From the NCBI GenBank assembly GCA_003457135.1, contig DMSQ01000018.1, positions 5,477 to 17,374 of the forward strand: a stretch of DNA of 11,898 nt, read 5' to 3'. Source of the stretch: Prolixibacteraceae bacterium. Its GTDB lineage: Bacteria > Bacteroidota > Bacteroidia > Bacteroidales > Prolixibacteraceae. The position numbers and the translations under genes were made by a program. Position 1 is the first letter of the stretch. The number at the start of each line of letters is the position of its first letter. Below are positions 1 to 5,744 of the stretch, piece by piece. Under the pieces are notes generated by a model that was given only the letters and a program-made list of their open reading frames with translations, was not told the DNA's origin and did not search any database.

Positions 1-429
1 TGGTTTCATGATAAAAATGGCCGGTGACGGATCGTCAAAGTCCTGTGCCTGTATCACCGATTTAAGTGTAACCAGCCGTGTGTTATATTTATCGTTTATT
101 GCGGGATCACGTTTCTCATTAGCTTCCCAGTCACCGTTGCAAGGAAGTACCACATTCAGTTTATACATTAAGGTTTGCTGGTTACATGCCTTGGCGGCGA
201 AGGTGAACATGAAAAGTATGTCCCAAAGTCTTCCGTCTACATCCTGTACTTTATCAAACCCTCTGGGGACTATCACGTATTTATCCCAAACCGCGCGGGT
301 CAGGTAAACCGGATACTTAATACCAGCCTCTTTAGAAATCGTTTGGTCGACACGGACTAAAAACCCATCTTCCACAGCCTGTTTGGTGCTGTAAGTGTCG
401 ATTACTTCCCAATCTGAAAAATCACTCAT
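1..429 (-). CDS. DUF6573-like protein, C-terminus cut by window edge
   Basis: This open frame reads leftward from an ATG at 429 to the window edge with no stop, giving 143 residues. It begins MSDFSDWEVIDTYSTKQAVE and continues EDGFLVRVDQTISKEAGIKY, then LTRAVWDKYVIVP, QDVDGRLWDILFMF and, near the end, SPAIFIMKP. The order (sentence-like N-terminus, 'A-x-EDG-x-LV', 'AG-x-x-x-P-V-x-LT-x-AVW', 'D-x-x-GRLWD-x-L', a closing hydrophobic strand) matches my memory of DUF6573, a family of unknown function found on plasmids, phages and integrated elements. Family members are usually about as long, so only a few residues are probably missing. An in-frame TGA at 436-438 limits the start, and the upstream sequence is A-rich without a clear Shine-Dalgarno. 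It lies beyond the terminator of the lysis cassette, so it is probably a separate transcript. The function is unknown. Confidence 0.8.
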   Translation of the reverse strand, partial: MSDFSDWEVIDTYSTKQAVEDGFLVRVDQTISKEAGIKYPVYLTRAVWDKYVIVPRGFDKVQDVDGRLWDILFMFTFAAKACNQQTLMYKLNVVLPCNGDWEANEKRDPAINDKYNTRLVTLKSVIQAQDFDDPSPAIFIMKP

Positions 430-724
430 TTTATTTCACTGTTGCCCTACAGATTTATATTGGCACCCTTCGATTTCCTCAGGGTATATCTGGCTCGCCT
501 GTTAATTTGAACCCATCCAGGATTGAGCAGGCCGGATTCTAGTCATAGGCCGAATGTCTGTTTGGAGTTTGCGACAAACTGACCGAGCGCCACGGCGTTG
601 TTTCGGAAGTGCATTCTATGAGAAGCACAAAGCCTTGACTTTTCCGGGATGCGCAAATAACTTTGGTTCGAATTGATAGAAGAAAAGCTCTCTCTGTCAT
701 CTGATAAACCTGAGAATAGTGAGG
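430..724. other. Non-coding stretch, possible dispersed repeat
   Basis: This stretch of about 295 nt lies between the terminator and the DUF6573-like gene and has no convincing gene. Short open frames on the minus strand (539-736 and 543-776) overlap each other and the terminator and show no domain. The only compact structure I see is a hairpin at 566-580: arms AGTTTG and CAAACT with a 3-nt loop. The block around 545-640 resembles sequence I recall as a recurrent intergenic element in Bacteroidota genomes, but I cannot verify that here. I found no good promoter match for the downstream gene; TAAATCTG at about 450-457 on the minus strand is one base off TAnnTTTG but lacks a -33 box. Confidence 0.45.
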
Positions 725-767
725 AAAAAAAAACAAAAAACCCGAAAGCTACCTTAGGTTTCGGGTT
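725..767 (-). terminator. Intrinsic terminator after the lysis cassette
   Basis: On the minus strand a perfect 9-bp stem (AACCCGAAA at 767-759 with TTTCGGGTT at 747-739) encloses an 11-nt loop. It is followed at once by a T-tract of 16 nt broken by one G (740-725). This is a textbook factor-independent terminator for leftward transcription. It lies 27 nt past the stop codon of the last lysis gene. No T-tract follows on the plus strand, so it should act in one direction only. Confidence 0.9.
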
Positions 768-793
768 CAGAATCAATCAATCAAAGAATAACG

Positions 794-1102
794 TCAGTAA
801 TCCTTCTGCTCCTGTTCTTCATGCTGAGTTTCTTTCGTTAACCGAAGTTCACGTTTGGCAGCTCGACGGGCAAGCCTTTTATCTTTTCGGGTTAGGATCT
901 TAGGAATCATCGAAACATTCTGAGAATTCCCTTCCCCTCTTTGTTTTAGTTTTCCCACTTTCTGCTGCTGGCTTGCAATGAATGTATCAGCGATAATTAT
1001 GGTCTGGTCATGGAACTGCCTGATTGAATAAACCAGCGCTGTAATTATCCCTGCAAAAAATACAGCAATGTATTTCCAGATTTTTATAAAAAAGATTTTC
1101 AT
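794..1102 (-). CDS. Single-TM protein, spanin-like lysis accessory candidate
   Basis: This 102-residue protein has one N-terminal hydrophobic segment (about residues 10-26, YIAVFFAGIITALVYSI) after a short basic start. A strongly charged, helix-prone C-terminal half follows, with Arg/Lys-rich residues about 72-90 and a Glu/Gln-rich end. No cysteine or lipobox is visible. Its start overlaps the endolysin stop by 4 nt (1099-1102), so it should be translationally coupled to the lysis genes, and the terminator follows directly. The layout of one inner-membrane anchor plus a polar rod-like domain, placed right after an endolysin, is that of an inner-membrane spanin (Rz type). No family is recognised by sequence, and other roles such as endolysin regulation are possible. 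The gene call is firm; the role is an inference from context. Confidence 0.75.
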   Translation of the reverse strand: MKIFFIKIWKYIAVFFAGIITALVYSIRQFHDQTIIIADTFIASQQQKVGKLKQRGEGNSQNVSMIPKILTRKDKRLARRAAKRELRLTKETQHEEQEQKDY

Positions 1103-1653
1103 AATGAATGATTTAGTGATCGCACTACCCAGCCAAAAAAGTATTTTTTGCTTACTGGTCGTTTGTTGCAGATGTTGACATACCTAACAATCTTAGCCAG
1201 GGCAAAAGCGGTAAGGAATTGCTCTGCATCAAAGCGGTTGATCGCTTCAATCGTTTTTGGGCCAATGATTCCATCAGCAGTTACACCTACCACCGATTGA
1301 GAAAGGGAGATGCTGACAGAAACTCCGGCATTTACTGCAAAATCAAAGATTGACTGGGCAACCTGCTGGTTTATAATTTTCTCGCCATTAACTTTTAGCC
1401 AGAAATGGAGATAATAAAATGATCTTACTTCATAATCAAGTTGCTTTTTTATCTCAATGGCATCCGCAGATTGAAGTGATTCCGGAAATCCCGGTTGCTT
1501 CTTTAACAAGTCAATAATATGCCAGCCCAGCCAGTCCGGGTTCATTTTCCGGGCTATTCCTTTGTACGTTTCACCCCCCGGATCAGCAGGATCATTCACA
1601 TATCCACCTTCATGTGCTAAAATTAACGGATAAGCATTCTCAAACTTTGCCAT
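1099..1653 (-). CDS. GH108 endolysin (N-acetylmuramidase)
   Basis: This 184-residue enzyme should cleave the glycan backbone of peptidoglycan at the end of the phage cycle. The N-terminal lysozyme domain (about 1-100) carries the family 108 signature EGGYVNDPADPGGETYKGI at residues 15-33; Glu15 is the expected catalytic acid. The helix DFAVNAG (104-110) and GVTADGIIGPKT (123-134) belong to the peptidoglycan-binding type 3 domain that normally follows. Length and order are typical of the TtsA/ZliS-type family. There is no signal peptide, so export needs a holin. The start at 1653 is preceded by GGGAG (minus strand, 1662-1658), a usable Shine-Dalgarno. The gene overlaps the holin-like gene upstream by 14 nt and the spanin-like gene downstream by 4 nt, so the three form a compact lysis cassette. 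Confidence 0.95.
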   Translation of the reverse strand: MAKFENAYPLILAHEGGYVNDPADPGGETYKGIARKMNPDWLGWHIIDLLKKQPGFPESLQSADAIEIKKQLDYEVRSFYYLHFWLKVNGEKIINQQVAQSIFDFAVNAGVSVSISLSQSVVGVTADGIIGPKTIEAINRFDAEQFLTAFALAKIVRYVNICNKRPVSKKYFFGWVVRSLNHSL

Positions 1654-1840
1654 TTTTCTCCCTTATTTTGCGGATTGAAATATAGATAGTGAGAACCCCA
1701 ACGATTAATGAAATCAGGAAAGCAGCAGTTTGAAGCCAGAATGTAATTTCATCCTGCATTGCTTTATCCAGATGTAGGATCGAGCCAAACAAAAAGGTGG
1801 CAATTGTGCCCAGTGCACCAGCTTTGGGAGTTTCTTTCAT
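1640..1840 (-). CDS. Small membrane protein, probable holin
   Basis: This 66-residue protein has a moderately hydrophobic N-terminal stretch (about 8-22, GALGTIATFLFGSIL), a polar linker with DKAMQDE, and a clear transmembrane segment (about 35-55). It ends in a short basic tail (IRKIREKNGK). Two hydrophobic segments, a charged C-terminus, small size and a position directly before and overlapping the endolysin gene are the usual marks of a phage holin, which forms the membrane lesions that release or activate the endolysin. No named holin family is recognised by sequence. A candidate promoter lies just upstream, so the lysis cassette may be transcribed separately from the tail genes. The gene call is good; the role rests on context and topology. 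Confidence 0.8.
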   Translation of the reverse strand: MKETPKAGALGTIATFLFGSILHLDKAMQDEITFWLQTAAFLISLIVGVLTIYISIRKIREKNGKV

Positions 1841-1854
1841 TACGTTTTTGATTT

Positions 1855-1885
1855 CAAACCTAATGGAATCGGATAATCAGAGAAA
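1855..1885 (-). promoter_or_regulatory. Candidate Bacteroidota-type promoter for the lysis cassette
   Basis: On the minus strand TAGGTTTG (1862-1855) fits the Bacteroidota -7 box TAnnTTTG exactly. TTTC (1885-1882), separated by 19 nt, matches three of four bases of the -33 box TTTG. Transcription would start roughly 10 nt before the holin ATG at 1840, which leaves a very short leader. The site sits directly after the large inverted repeat, consistent with a transcript boundary. It is a pattern match only. Confidence 0.4.
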
Positions 1886-1896
1886 GGACAGAAAAG

Positions 1897-1986
1897 AAGA
1901 AAGTGCGAAGTGCCTAAAGTGCCTAAAGTTAAAAGAACACACCGATCCTGGCGTGGAATTTAACTTTAGGCACTCCGAACTTTCTT
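1897..1986. repeat. 28-bp imperfect inverted repeat with nested hairpin
   Basis: The outer arms are 1897-1933 and 1959-1986. Of 28 aligned positions 26 pair, and one of the two exceptions would be a G-U wobble in minus-strand RNA. The left arm also carries a 9-bp tandem duplication (AGTGCCTAA at 1909-1917 and 1918-1926), so two registers of pairing exist. The inner 16 bp (1918-1933 with 1959-1974) pair perfectly. Inside the 25-nt loop a further 6-bp stem (1938-1943 with 1950-1955) can form. The structure begins at the stop codon of the 646-aa tail gene and ends just before the holin promoter candidate. Downstream on the minus strand is a pyrimidine-rich stretch but no pure T-tract, so it may be a weak terminator, a 3' end stabiliser or a dispersed repeat. 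Confidence 0.85.
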
Positions 1987-3927
1987 TTACACTTTAAACC
2001 CTTTGACCTGTGTCACCCCAATGCGATCAATAAAGAGTTCGCAGCTCATTTCTTCAATCAGGAATTCACCCTCACGGGTGCGGTACTTGCTGCAAATGTT
2101 GTAGATCATATACCGAAGCACATTAACCGGCAAGTCAAAATCTCCGGAGACAGCCAGCCGGTTCGACCAGAAACGGTTCCAGTTTTTCCAGAAAACAGGA
2201 AGTATCCCGGTTTTTTCTTTTTCATATTCGAATGAGAAGTTAACATTTTGTGTTCCTCCGGAGTTATTGGGATTGTTGATCATCAGCCGGGGCGAAAAAG
2301 CCTGTTGCCGGGCCTTCCAGGCGTTCATGCTTCCCTGTTGGTTCACCAGGGTGAGTTGCTCGTTTCCGTAACAACTTGACCAGCTTGTTTTAATTTCTTC
2401 CACTTCCCTGCGGCCAAACCCGTGCCAGCCATTCTGAAGGCCTATCGAGATTTCTTCCCATCCCAAAACATCGGTGGTGTCAGAAGCCATGGTCGTTCCA
2501 TTAACCTTTTCCTGGGTAATCCAGCGGTATTCGTAAAAAGTACTGTTCGAACTCATCAACCTGATTTCACCTTCCACCGGATTGGGGATCGACCACAAAC
2601 CGGTCCAGTCCACAACGGGCGATTTGATATCATCCATGCGGTCACTCAGATCATTAAAACGTTCACTGAAAACCAAATCATTGGGGTCATGTTCCCGGAC
2701 AAATTTTAAGGCCACGTTTTTCTGTTCCCCGATTTCCCAGACACCTAAAAAGTAGGGATCCAGATCAATGGCCGGATCGGTCAATATCTTTTCCCGGGAA
2801 AGGATATTGACCGTGTTGTCAGGCAAAAAGTGAAAGCAGACATTAAGGAGGTTTTGGGTGGATAAGATTAAATCCCCGACTTTCATTTTAGGAAGGTGGT
2901 TTTTAGGCGTTACCTTGTTAAAATAAAACCGGGTATAACTGTACAATTTCACACCAACCGAATGAGGCATATTGACCATTACGATGGCACCATTCTCATC
3001 CCGTCCGACCACCTGATCCTGATAGACCAATTCGCCGGTTTGCAGGTACTGGGTTACGGTGATGTCGTAATTGTTGTAAATACACAGGTTTCGAAGCTGT
3101 GGATCATCATTCAGGGAATTGGTTGCCAAATGGAAATCAGTGTCTTTCAGTGCTTCCCTGATCACATAGTTCAGGAAAAAGAAAGGAGAAACAACGGTCA
3201 CTTTTCCCGTATCGTAGGTGTTGTGTTTTTCACTCAGTACCTGCAGGTCAATTTGAGATTCCTGCATTTCCACATTTCCATCCGGGAGCAACTTGTTGAT
3301 GTACCTGCCGGTAGTTTTGTTGAAGAGATAGCTCATCACTTCAACGTCATAATTTTCACTGGTAGCCCTGGGCCCTTTTCCCGGAACATATTCCCAGACC
3401 GTCCGCTTAATGATGACCCCTTTATCGGTAAAAAAGCCATGGTTCATAAGCGGGAAACAGCAAAATACATGTTGATCCGGATTATAATTTTGACTGGCCA
3501 CCCAATCAATTTCGCGGGAGAATACCGGAATATCCAGCAGATCACGTTCCTGTTCCAGTTCACCCAGTACGCCGACCTGATCAATCAGGGAGGCCTCATA
3601 AGTACCAACGCTCCCTGAACTTGTCGAAGGGGATGCGTTGTTAATGGTCAAAGTTCCGGCCATCAGCAGTACGCCACCGAAACGGATTTCAAAACCAGGG
3701 AATTTCTGACAAATATCGTTCCCTGAGCTTGTCGAAGGGCGGTATTTGGCAAACCGCTCAGGAAAGCCAAACAGGGCACGGGTGTATTCATTAATTGGAA
3801 ATGACATTCCCAGTCCAAAGCTTCCGGGTATTTTATCAAAAGCACAAACCGGGCTTTTCCAGGTGAGCCGCATGGAAAAATCAGCAGCCAGAGGGATGTT
3901 ATTTCCGTTTAAGGTAAGGGTGAGCAT
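1987..3927 (-). CDS. Tail hub / baseplate-like structural protein
   Basis: This 646-residue soluble protein has no signal peptide or membrane segment. The N-terminus (MLTLTLNGNNIPLAADFSMR) is a short beta region followed by PGSFGLGMSFPINEYTRALF. I recall that pattern from tail-associated hub or 'distal tail/tail-associated' proteins of Bacteroidota phages, where a strand-rich start and a motif like 'GSFS..F.LP.T..N' occur. The middle contains FFFLNYVIREALKDTDFHL, and the rest is beta-rich. No catalytic motif is seen. It starts 11 nt after the putative chaperone gene and is the last tail gene before the lysis cassette. Two copies of a short palindromic repeat are embedded in frame and add the peptide PSTSSG at residues 64-69 and 100-105. 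A structural role is likely; the exact position in the tail is an inference. Confidence 0.75.
   Translation of the reverse strand: MLTLTLNGNNIPLAADFSMRLTWKSPVCAFDKIPGSFGLGMSFPINEYTRALFGFPERFAKYRPSTSSGNDICQKFPGFEIRFGGVLLMAGTLTINNASPSTSSGSVGTYEASLIDQVGVLGELEQERDLLDIPVFSREIDWVASQNYNPDQHVFCCFPLMNHGFFTDKGVIIKRTVWEYVPGKGPRATSENYDVEVMSYLFNKTTGRYINKLLPDGNVEMQESQIDLQVLSEKHNTYDTGKVTVVSPFFFLNYVIREALKDTDFHLATNSLNDDPQLRNLCIYNNYDITVTQYLQTGELVYQDQVVGRDENGAIVMVNMPHSVGVKLYSYTRFYFNKVTPKNHLPKMKVGDLILSTQNLLNVCFHFLPDNTVNILSREKILTDPAIDLDPYFLGVWEIGEQKNVALKFVREHDPNDLVFSERFNDLSDRMDDIKSPVVDWTGLWSIPNPVEGEIRLMSSNSTFYEYRWITQEKVNGTTMASDTTDVLGWEEISIGLQNGWHGFGRREVEEIKTSWSSCYGNEQLTLVNQQGSMNAWKARQQAFSPRLMINNPNNSGGTQNVNFSFEYEKEKTGILPVFWKNWNRFWSNRLAVSGDFDLPVNVLRYMIYNICSKYRTREGEFLIEEMSCELFIDRIGVTQVKGFKV
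3613..3631. repeat. REP-like palindrome inside the hub gene, copy 1
   Basis: The 19-bp sequence is CCCTGAACTTGTCGAAGGG on the plus strand. It differs by a single base from the copy at 3721-3739. Read on the coding strand it supplies codons for PSTSSG (residues 100-105 of the hub-like protein). The CTTCGACAAG/CTTGTCGAAG core is one I recall as a very common extragenic repeat in several phyla. Confidence 0.8.
3721..3739. repeat. REP-like palindrome inside the hub gene, copy 2
   Basis: The 19-bp sequence is CCCTGAGCTTGTCGAAGGG, in the same orientation and the same reading frame as the copy 108 bp away. It supplies PSTSSG at residues 64-69 of the hub-like protein. Finding near-identical 19-mers twice inside one gene, both in frame, is unlikely by chance. 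Confidence 0.8.
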
Positions 3928-3938
3928 GGTTTATTGGT

Positions 3939-4433
3939 TTATAAGAATGTTTCTAACATCGAAAGTACCTGTTCATACTTCGGACTTCTCAGCACATAGG
4001 CACGGACATTTTCAACGGTCAAGGCTTCTATTTCCGATTTTGCAAAACCATACATTGCCCGTATGTAAGGCATAAGCCGCGTTAATCCTTCCGGTTCAAT
4101 GTCATAGTTAAGTTTGCATTGATATACGATCCCCGACATTTCTGTGCGAAGCTGTTCAAGTTGCCGGTATAAATATGACTTTTCTAAGACAAGATCAACT
4201 ACAATTAATTCAACATTGTAAGTGACCACATCGTTTACTTCATCGAAATATGCGCTACCCAAATAATGTGTTTTTTGATCGTGTACCGGTATTATTTCAT
4301 CCCGCCACCCATCTTCATAATGGATTTCGGTCATGTTCTCATAACCTCCCCAAAACGCTTCTCCGCTTTCGCGGGTAAAATGCGATGGAATCCCACATTG
4401 TAAAATCTGATTGTCTTTGATTAAATATTTCAT
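3939..4433 (-). CDS. Probable tail-fibre assembly chaperone-like protein
   Basis: This 164-residue protein has a beta-rich N-terminal half (MKYLIKDNQILQCGIPSHF, then EDGWRDEIIPVHDQKTHYLG and YFDEVNDVVTYNVE). A helical C-terminal half with charged heptad-like stretches follows from about residue 78. The shape, 'W-x-x-x-x-P-x-x-D ... L-x-x-x-Y-x-x-x-ND-x-x-TY-x-V' then helices, resembles small proteins encoded right after phage fibre genes that help fold or attach the fibre. I do not recognise a named family with certainty. Its ATG overlaps the stop of the beta-propeller gene (ATGA, 4430-4433), which suggests a partner role to that protein. Both genes are visibly more AT-rich than the flanking tail genes, as if they moved together. 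The gene is certain; the function is an inference from position and shape. Confidence 0.7.
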   Translation of the reverse strand: MKYLIKDNQILQCGIPSHFTRESGEAFWGGYENMTEIHYEDGWRDEIIPVHDQKTHYLGSAYFDEVNDVVTYNVELIVVDLVLEKSYLYRQLEQLRTEMSGIVYQCKLNYDIEPEGLTRLMPYIRAMYGFAKSEIEALTVENVRAYVLRSPKYEQVLSMLETFL

Positions 4434-5350
4434 AGTATTGATTTATTAATTGCCACACAACGCCATGTCTGTGCTGAAAAGGATCTCTCAATCCACGTTA
4501 CACCAAAATCTGACGAATTGTATAAATACCCTGAAGAATAATTGCCAGCTAACTGATATTTTCCTGAACCGGAAATAGCAGCCGCATACCAATTTCTGGT
4601 TGTTGCTTTAGTCTGCCATGTTGCTCCGTAGTCCGATGATAATAGCAGATTTGATCCGTAAGACGGTACGATTATGTATTGTCCGGTTGATGAAACATCG
4701 ACACCGTACATACTGGGATAATTCAAATAAATGCTTGACCACGTAGCTCCATAGTCAGTTGATTTGTCTATATAACTTGCGCGAATTGCATACTGATACT
4801 GACCAGAAAATGACATTCCTGCACCGTATCGTTCGTTTAGGCTTGAACCTACCTGTGTCCAATTCTGACCGTAATCAGTTGATCGGAAAGCATATCCGTA
4901 ATTATTAATCGCAGTCTGGTACTGTCCGGTAGTTGAAACGGCTATTCCCTGCATAGAGCCACCGGGGCCTTTTTCTGCCCATGTTACTCCGAAGTCAGAA
5001 GATACCTGAAAGTATCCACTTGATCGTGCAGCCGTTTGGTATTGTCCGGTTGAGGACATCGCCACGGAATCAAAGCTACCTATACCTGTATTAACATAAG
5101 CCCACGTTGCTCCATAGTCAGCAGAGCGGTAAGTTAATCCATTAACAACAACGGCAGTTTGGTACTGACCATTGGATGATATAGCTATACCATTCCAGTA
5201 GGCACTTACGCCTACCTGGCTCCAATTAACGCCAAAATCAATTGATCTGTAAAGATACCCTCCGTATGCACCGGCGGTCTGATATTTACCATCAACGCCA
5301 GGCGCTGCGGCTTTATATGCCAACATTCCAATCCCAGGCAATAATCCCAT
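4430..5350 (-). CDS. Seven-repeat Asp-box beta-propeller tail protein
   Basis: Seven Asp-box (BNR) motifs of the form S-x-D-x-G-x-x-W occur at residues 36, 76, 117, 157, 197, 238 and 279. They read SIDFGVNW, SADYGATW, SSDFGVTW, STDYGQNW, STDYGATW, SSDYGATW and SSDFGVTW. Each is preceded by a G-x-Y pair, mostly within GQYQTA, at residues 21, 61, 102, 142, 183, 223 and 263. The period is 40-41 residues, so the 306 residues make one complete seven-bladed propeller with little else. Asp-box propellers include sialidases and sortilin-type binding domains. I do not see the arginine triad or other catalytic set of a sialidase, so a carbohydrate- or protein-binding receptor role is more likely than catalysis. 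The gene starts 1 nt after the stop of the 126-aa gene and overlaps the probable chaperone gene. Confidence 0.85.
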   Translation of the reverse strand: MGLLPGIGMLAYKAAAPGVDGKYQTAGAYGGYLYRSIDFGVNWSQVGVSAYWNGIAISSNGQYQTAVVVNGLTYRSADYGATWAYVNTGIGSFDSVAMSSTGQYQTAARSSGYFQVSSDFGVTWAEKGPGGSMQGIAVSTTGQYQTAINNYGYAFRSTDYGQNWTQVGSSLNERYGAGMSFSGQYQYAIRASYIDKSTDYGATWSSIYLNYPSMYGVDVSSTGQYIIVPSYGSNLLLSSDYGATWQTKATTRNWYAAAISGSGKYQLAGNYSSGYLYNSSDFGVTWIERSFSAQTWRCVAINKSIL

Positions 5351-5351
5351 A

Positions 5352-5732
5352 TTAAGCTCCTTTCATAATTGTGGTCAATAACTTCTCGCTTGCACCGGTA
5401 GCATCAATGCAGGTCAGGTTCACGTAAAAAACACCCGAAGTTCCGAAGGCTTCATTTCCGGTTACGGCAACATGTTTGGCCGCTGCCGACCAACTAGGCG
5501 TAAATCCATTGGCCGTTATAATCAGTAAATACGATTTATTCAGCTCAAAACCGGAAAATGAAAAAGCGGTATTGGCCGATAAAGTGATTGCTCCAACACC
5601 GTTTGCCGATAAATCAACTGAAGCGGTTACGGTCGCTTTTGTTTTCAGGTCCGAAGCTACTTTGGCATAAGTAATCGCCCCGTCATTCGGGGTAGTGCTT
5701 ACCACCATGTTATTTGTTCTGATTTTTGTCAT
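5352..5732 (-). CDS. Small beta-rich tail-associated protein
   Basis: This 126-residue protein is rich in Thr, Ser, Ala and Asn and has no signal peptide or membrane segment. The middle (VDLSANGVGAITLSANTAFS, then SFSGFELNKSYLLIITANGF) alternates polar and hydrophobic residues and reads like a small beta-sandwich or fibre-tip domain. Near the end GTSGVFYVNLTCIDATG has the same character. I recognise no named family. It sits between the LRR adhesin (12 nt gap) and the propeller gene (1 nt gap), so a structural or connector role in the tail is likely. Its base composition is closer to the fibre genes than to the AT-rich propeller gene. The gene is firm; the function is unknown. Confidence 0.7.
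   Translation of the reverse strand: MTKIRTNNMVVSTTPNDGAITYAKVASDLKTKATVTASVDLSANGVGAITLSANTAFSFSGFELNKSYLLIITANGFTPSWSAAAKHVAVTGNEAFGTSGVFYVNLTCIDATGASEKLLTTIMKGA
5357..5361 (-). promoter_or_regulatory. Shine-Dalgarno site for the propeller gene
   Basis: AGGAG on the minus strand, within AAAGGAGCT, stands 6 nt before the ATG at 5350. It lies inside the last codons of the upstream 126-aa gene. It is one of the few canonical ribosome binding sites here; most other starts have none, as usual for Bacteroidota. It supports the chosen start and suggests strong separate initiation of this gene. Confidence 0.65.
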
Positions 5733-5744
5733 ATCCTCTATAAG

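Noticed and set aside
436..538. Short stop-free stretches just before the DUF6573-like gene that look faintly protein-like
   Set aside because: They lack start codons and lie in two frames that would need a 1-nt deletion to join. Too little evidence to call a pseudogene.
539..776. Two overlapping minus-strand open frames of 65 and 77 residues
   Set aside because: They run across the terminator T-tract, overlap each other in different frames and show no domain or ribosome binding site. They are better explained by a repeat or non-coding sequence.
1797..1997. Plus-strand open frame of 66 residues across the large inverted repeat
   Set aside because: Its sequence is the repeat itself plus the antisense of the holin start, with no domain or context support.
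2896..3618. Plus-strand open frame of 240 residues
   Set aside because: It lies wholly antisense to the 646-aa tail gene. It has no recognisable domain, and all neighbours are on the other strand.
4430..5350. Sialidase activity for the Asp-box protein
   Set aside because: Asp boxes are structural only. The catalytic arginine triad, tyrosine/glutamate pair and RIP motif were not seen.
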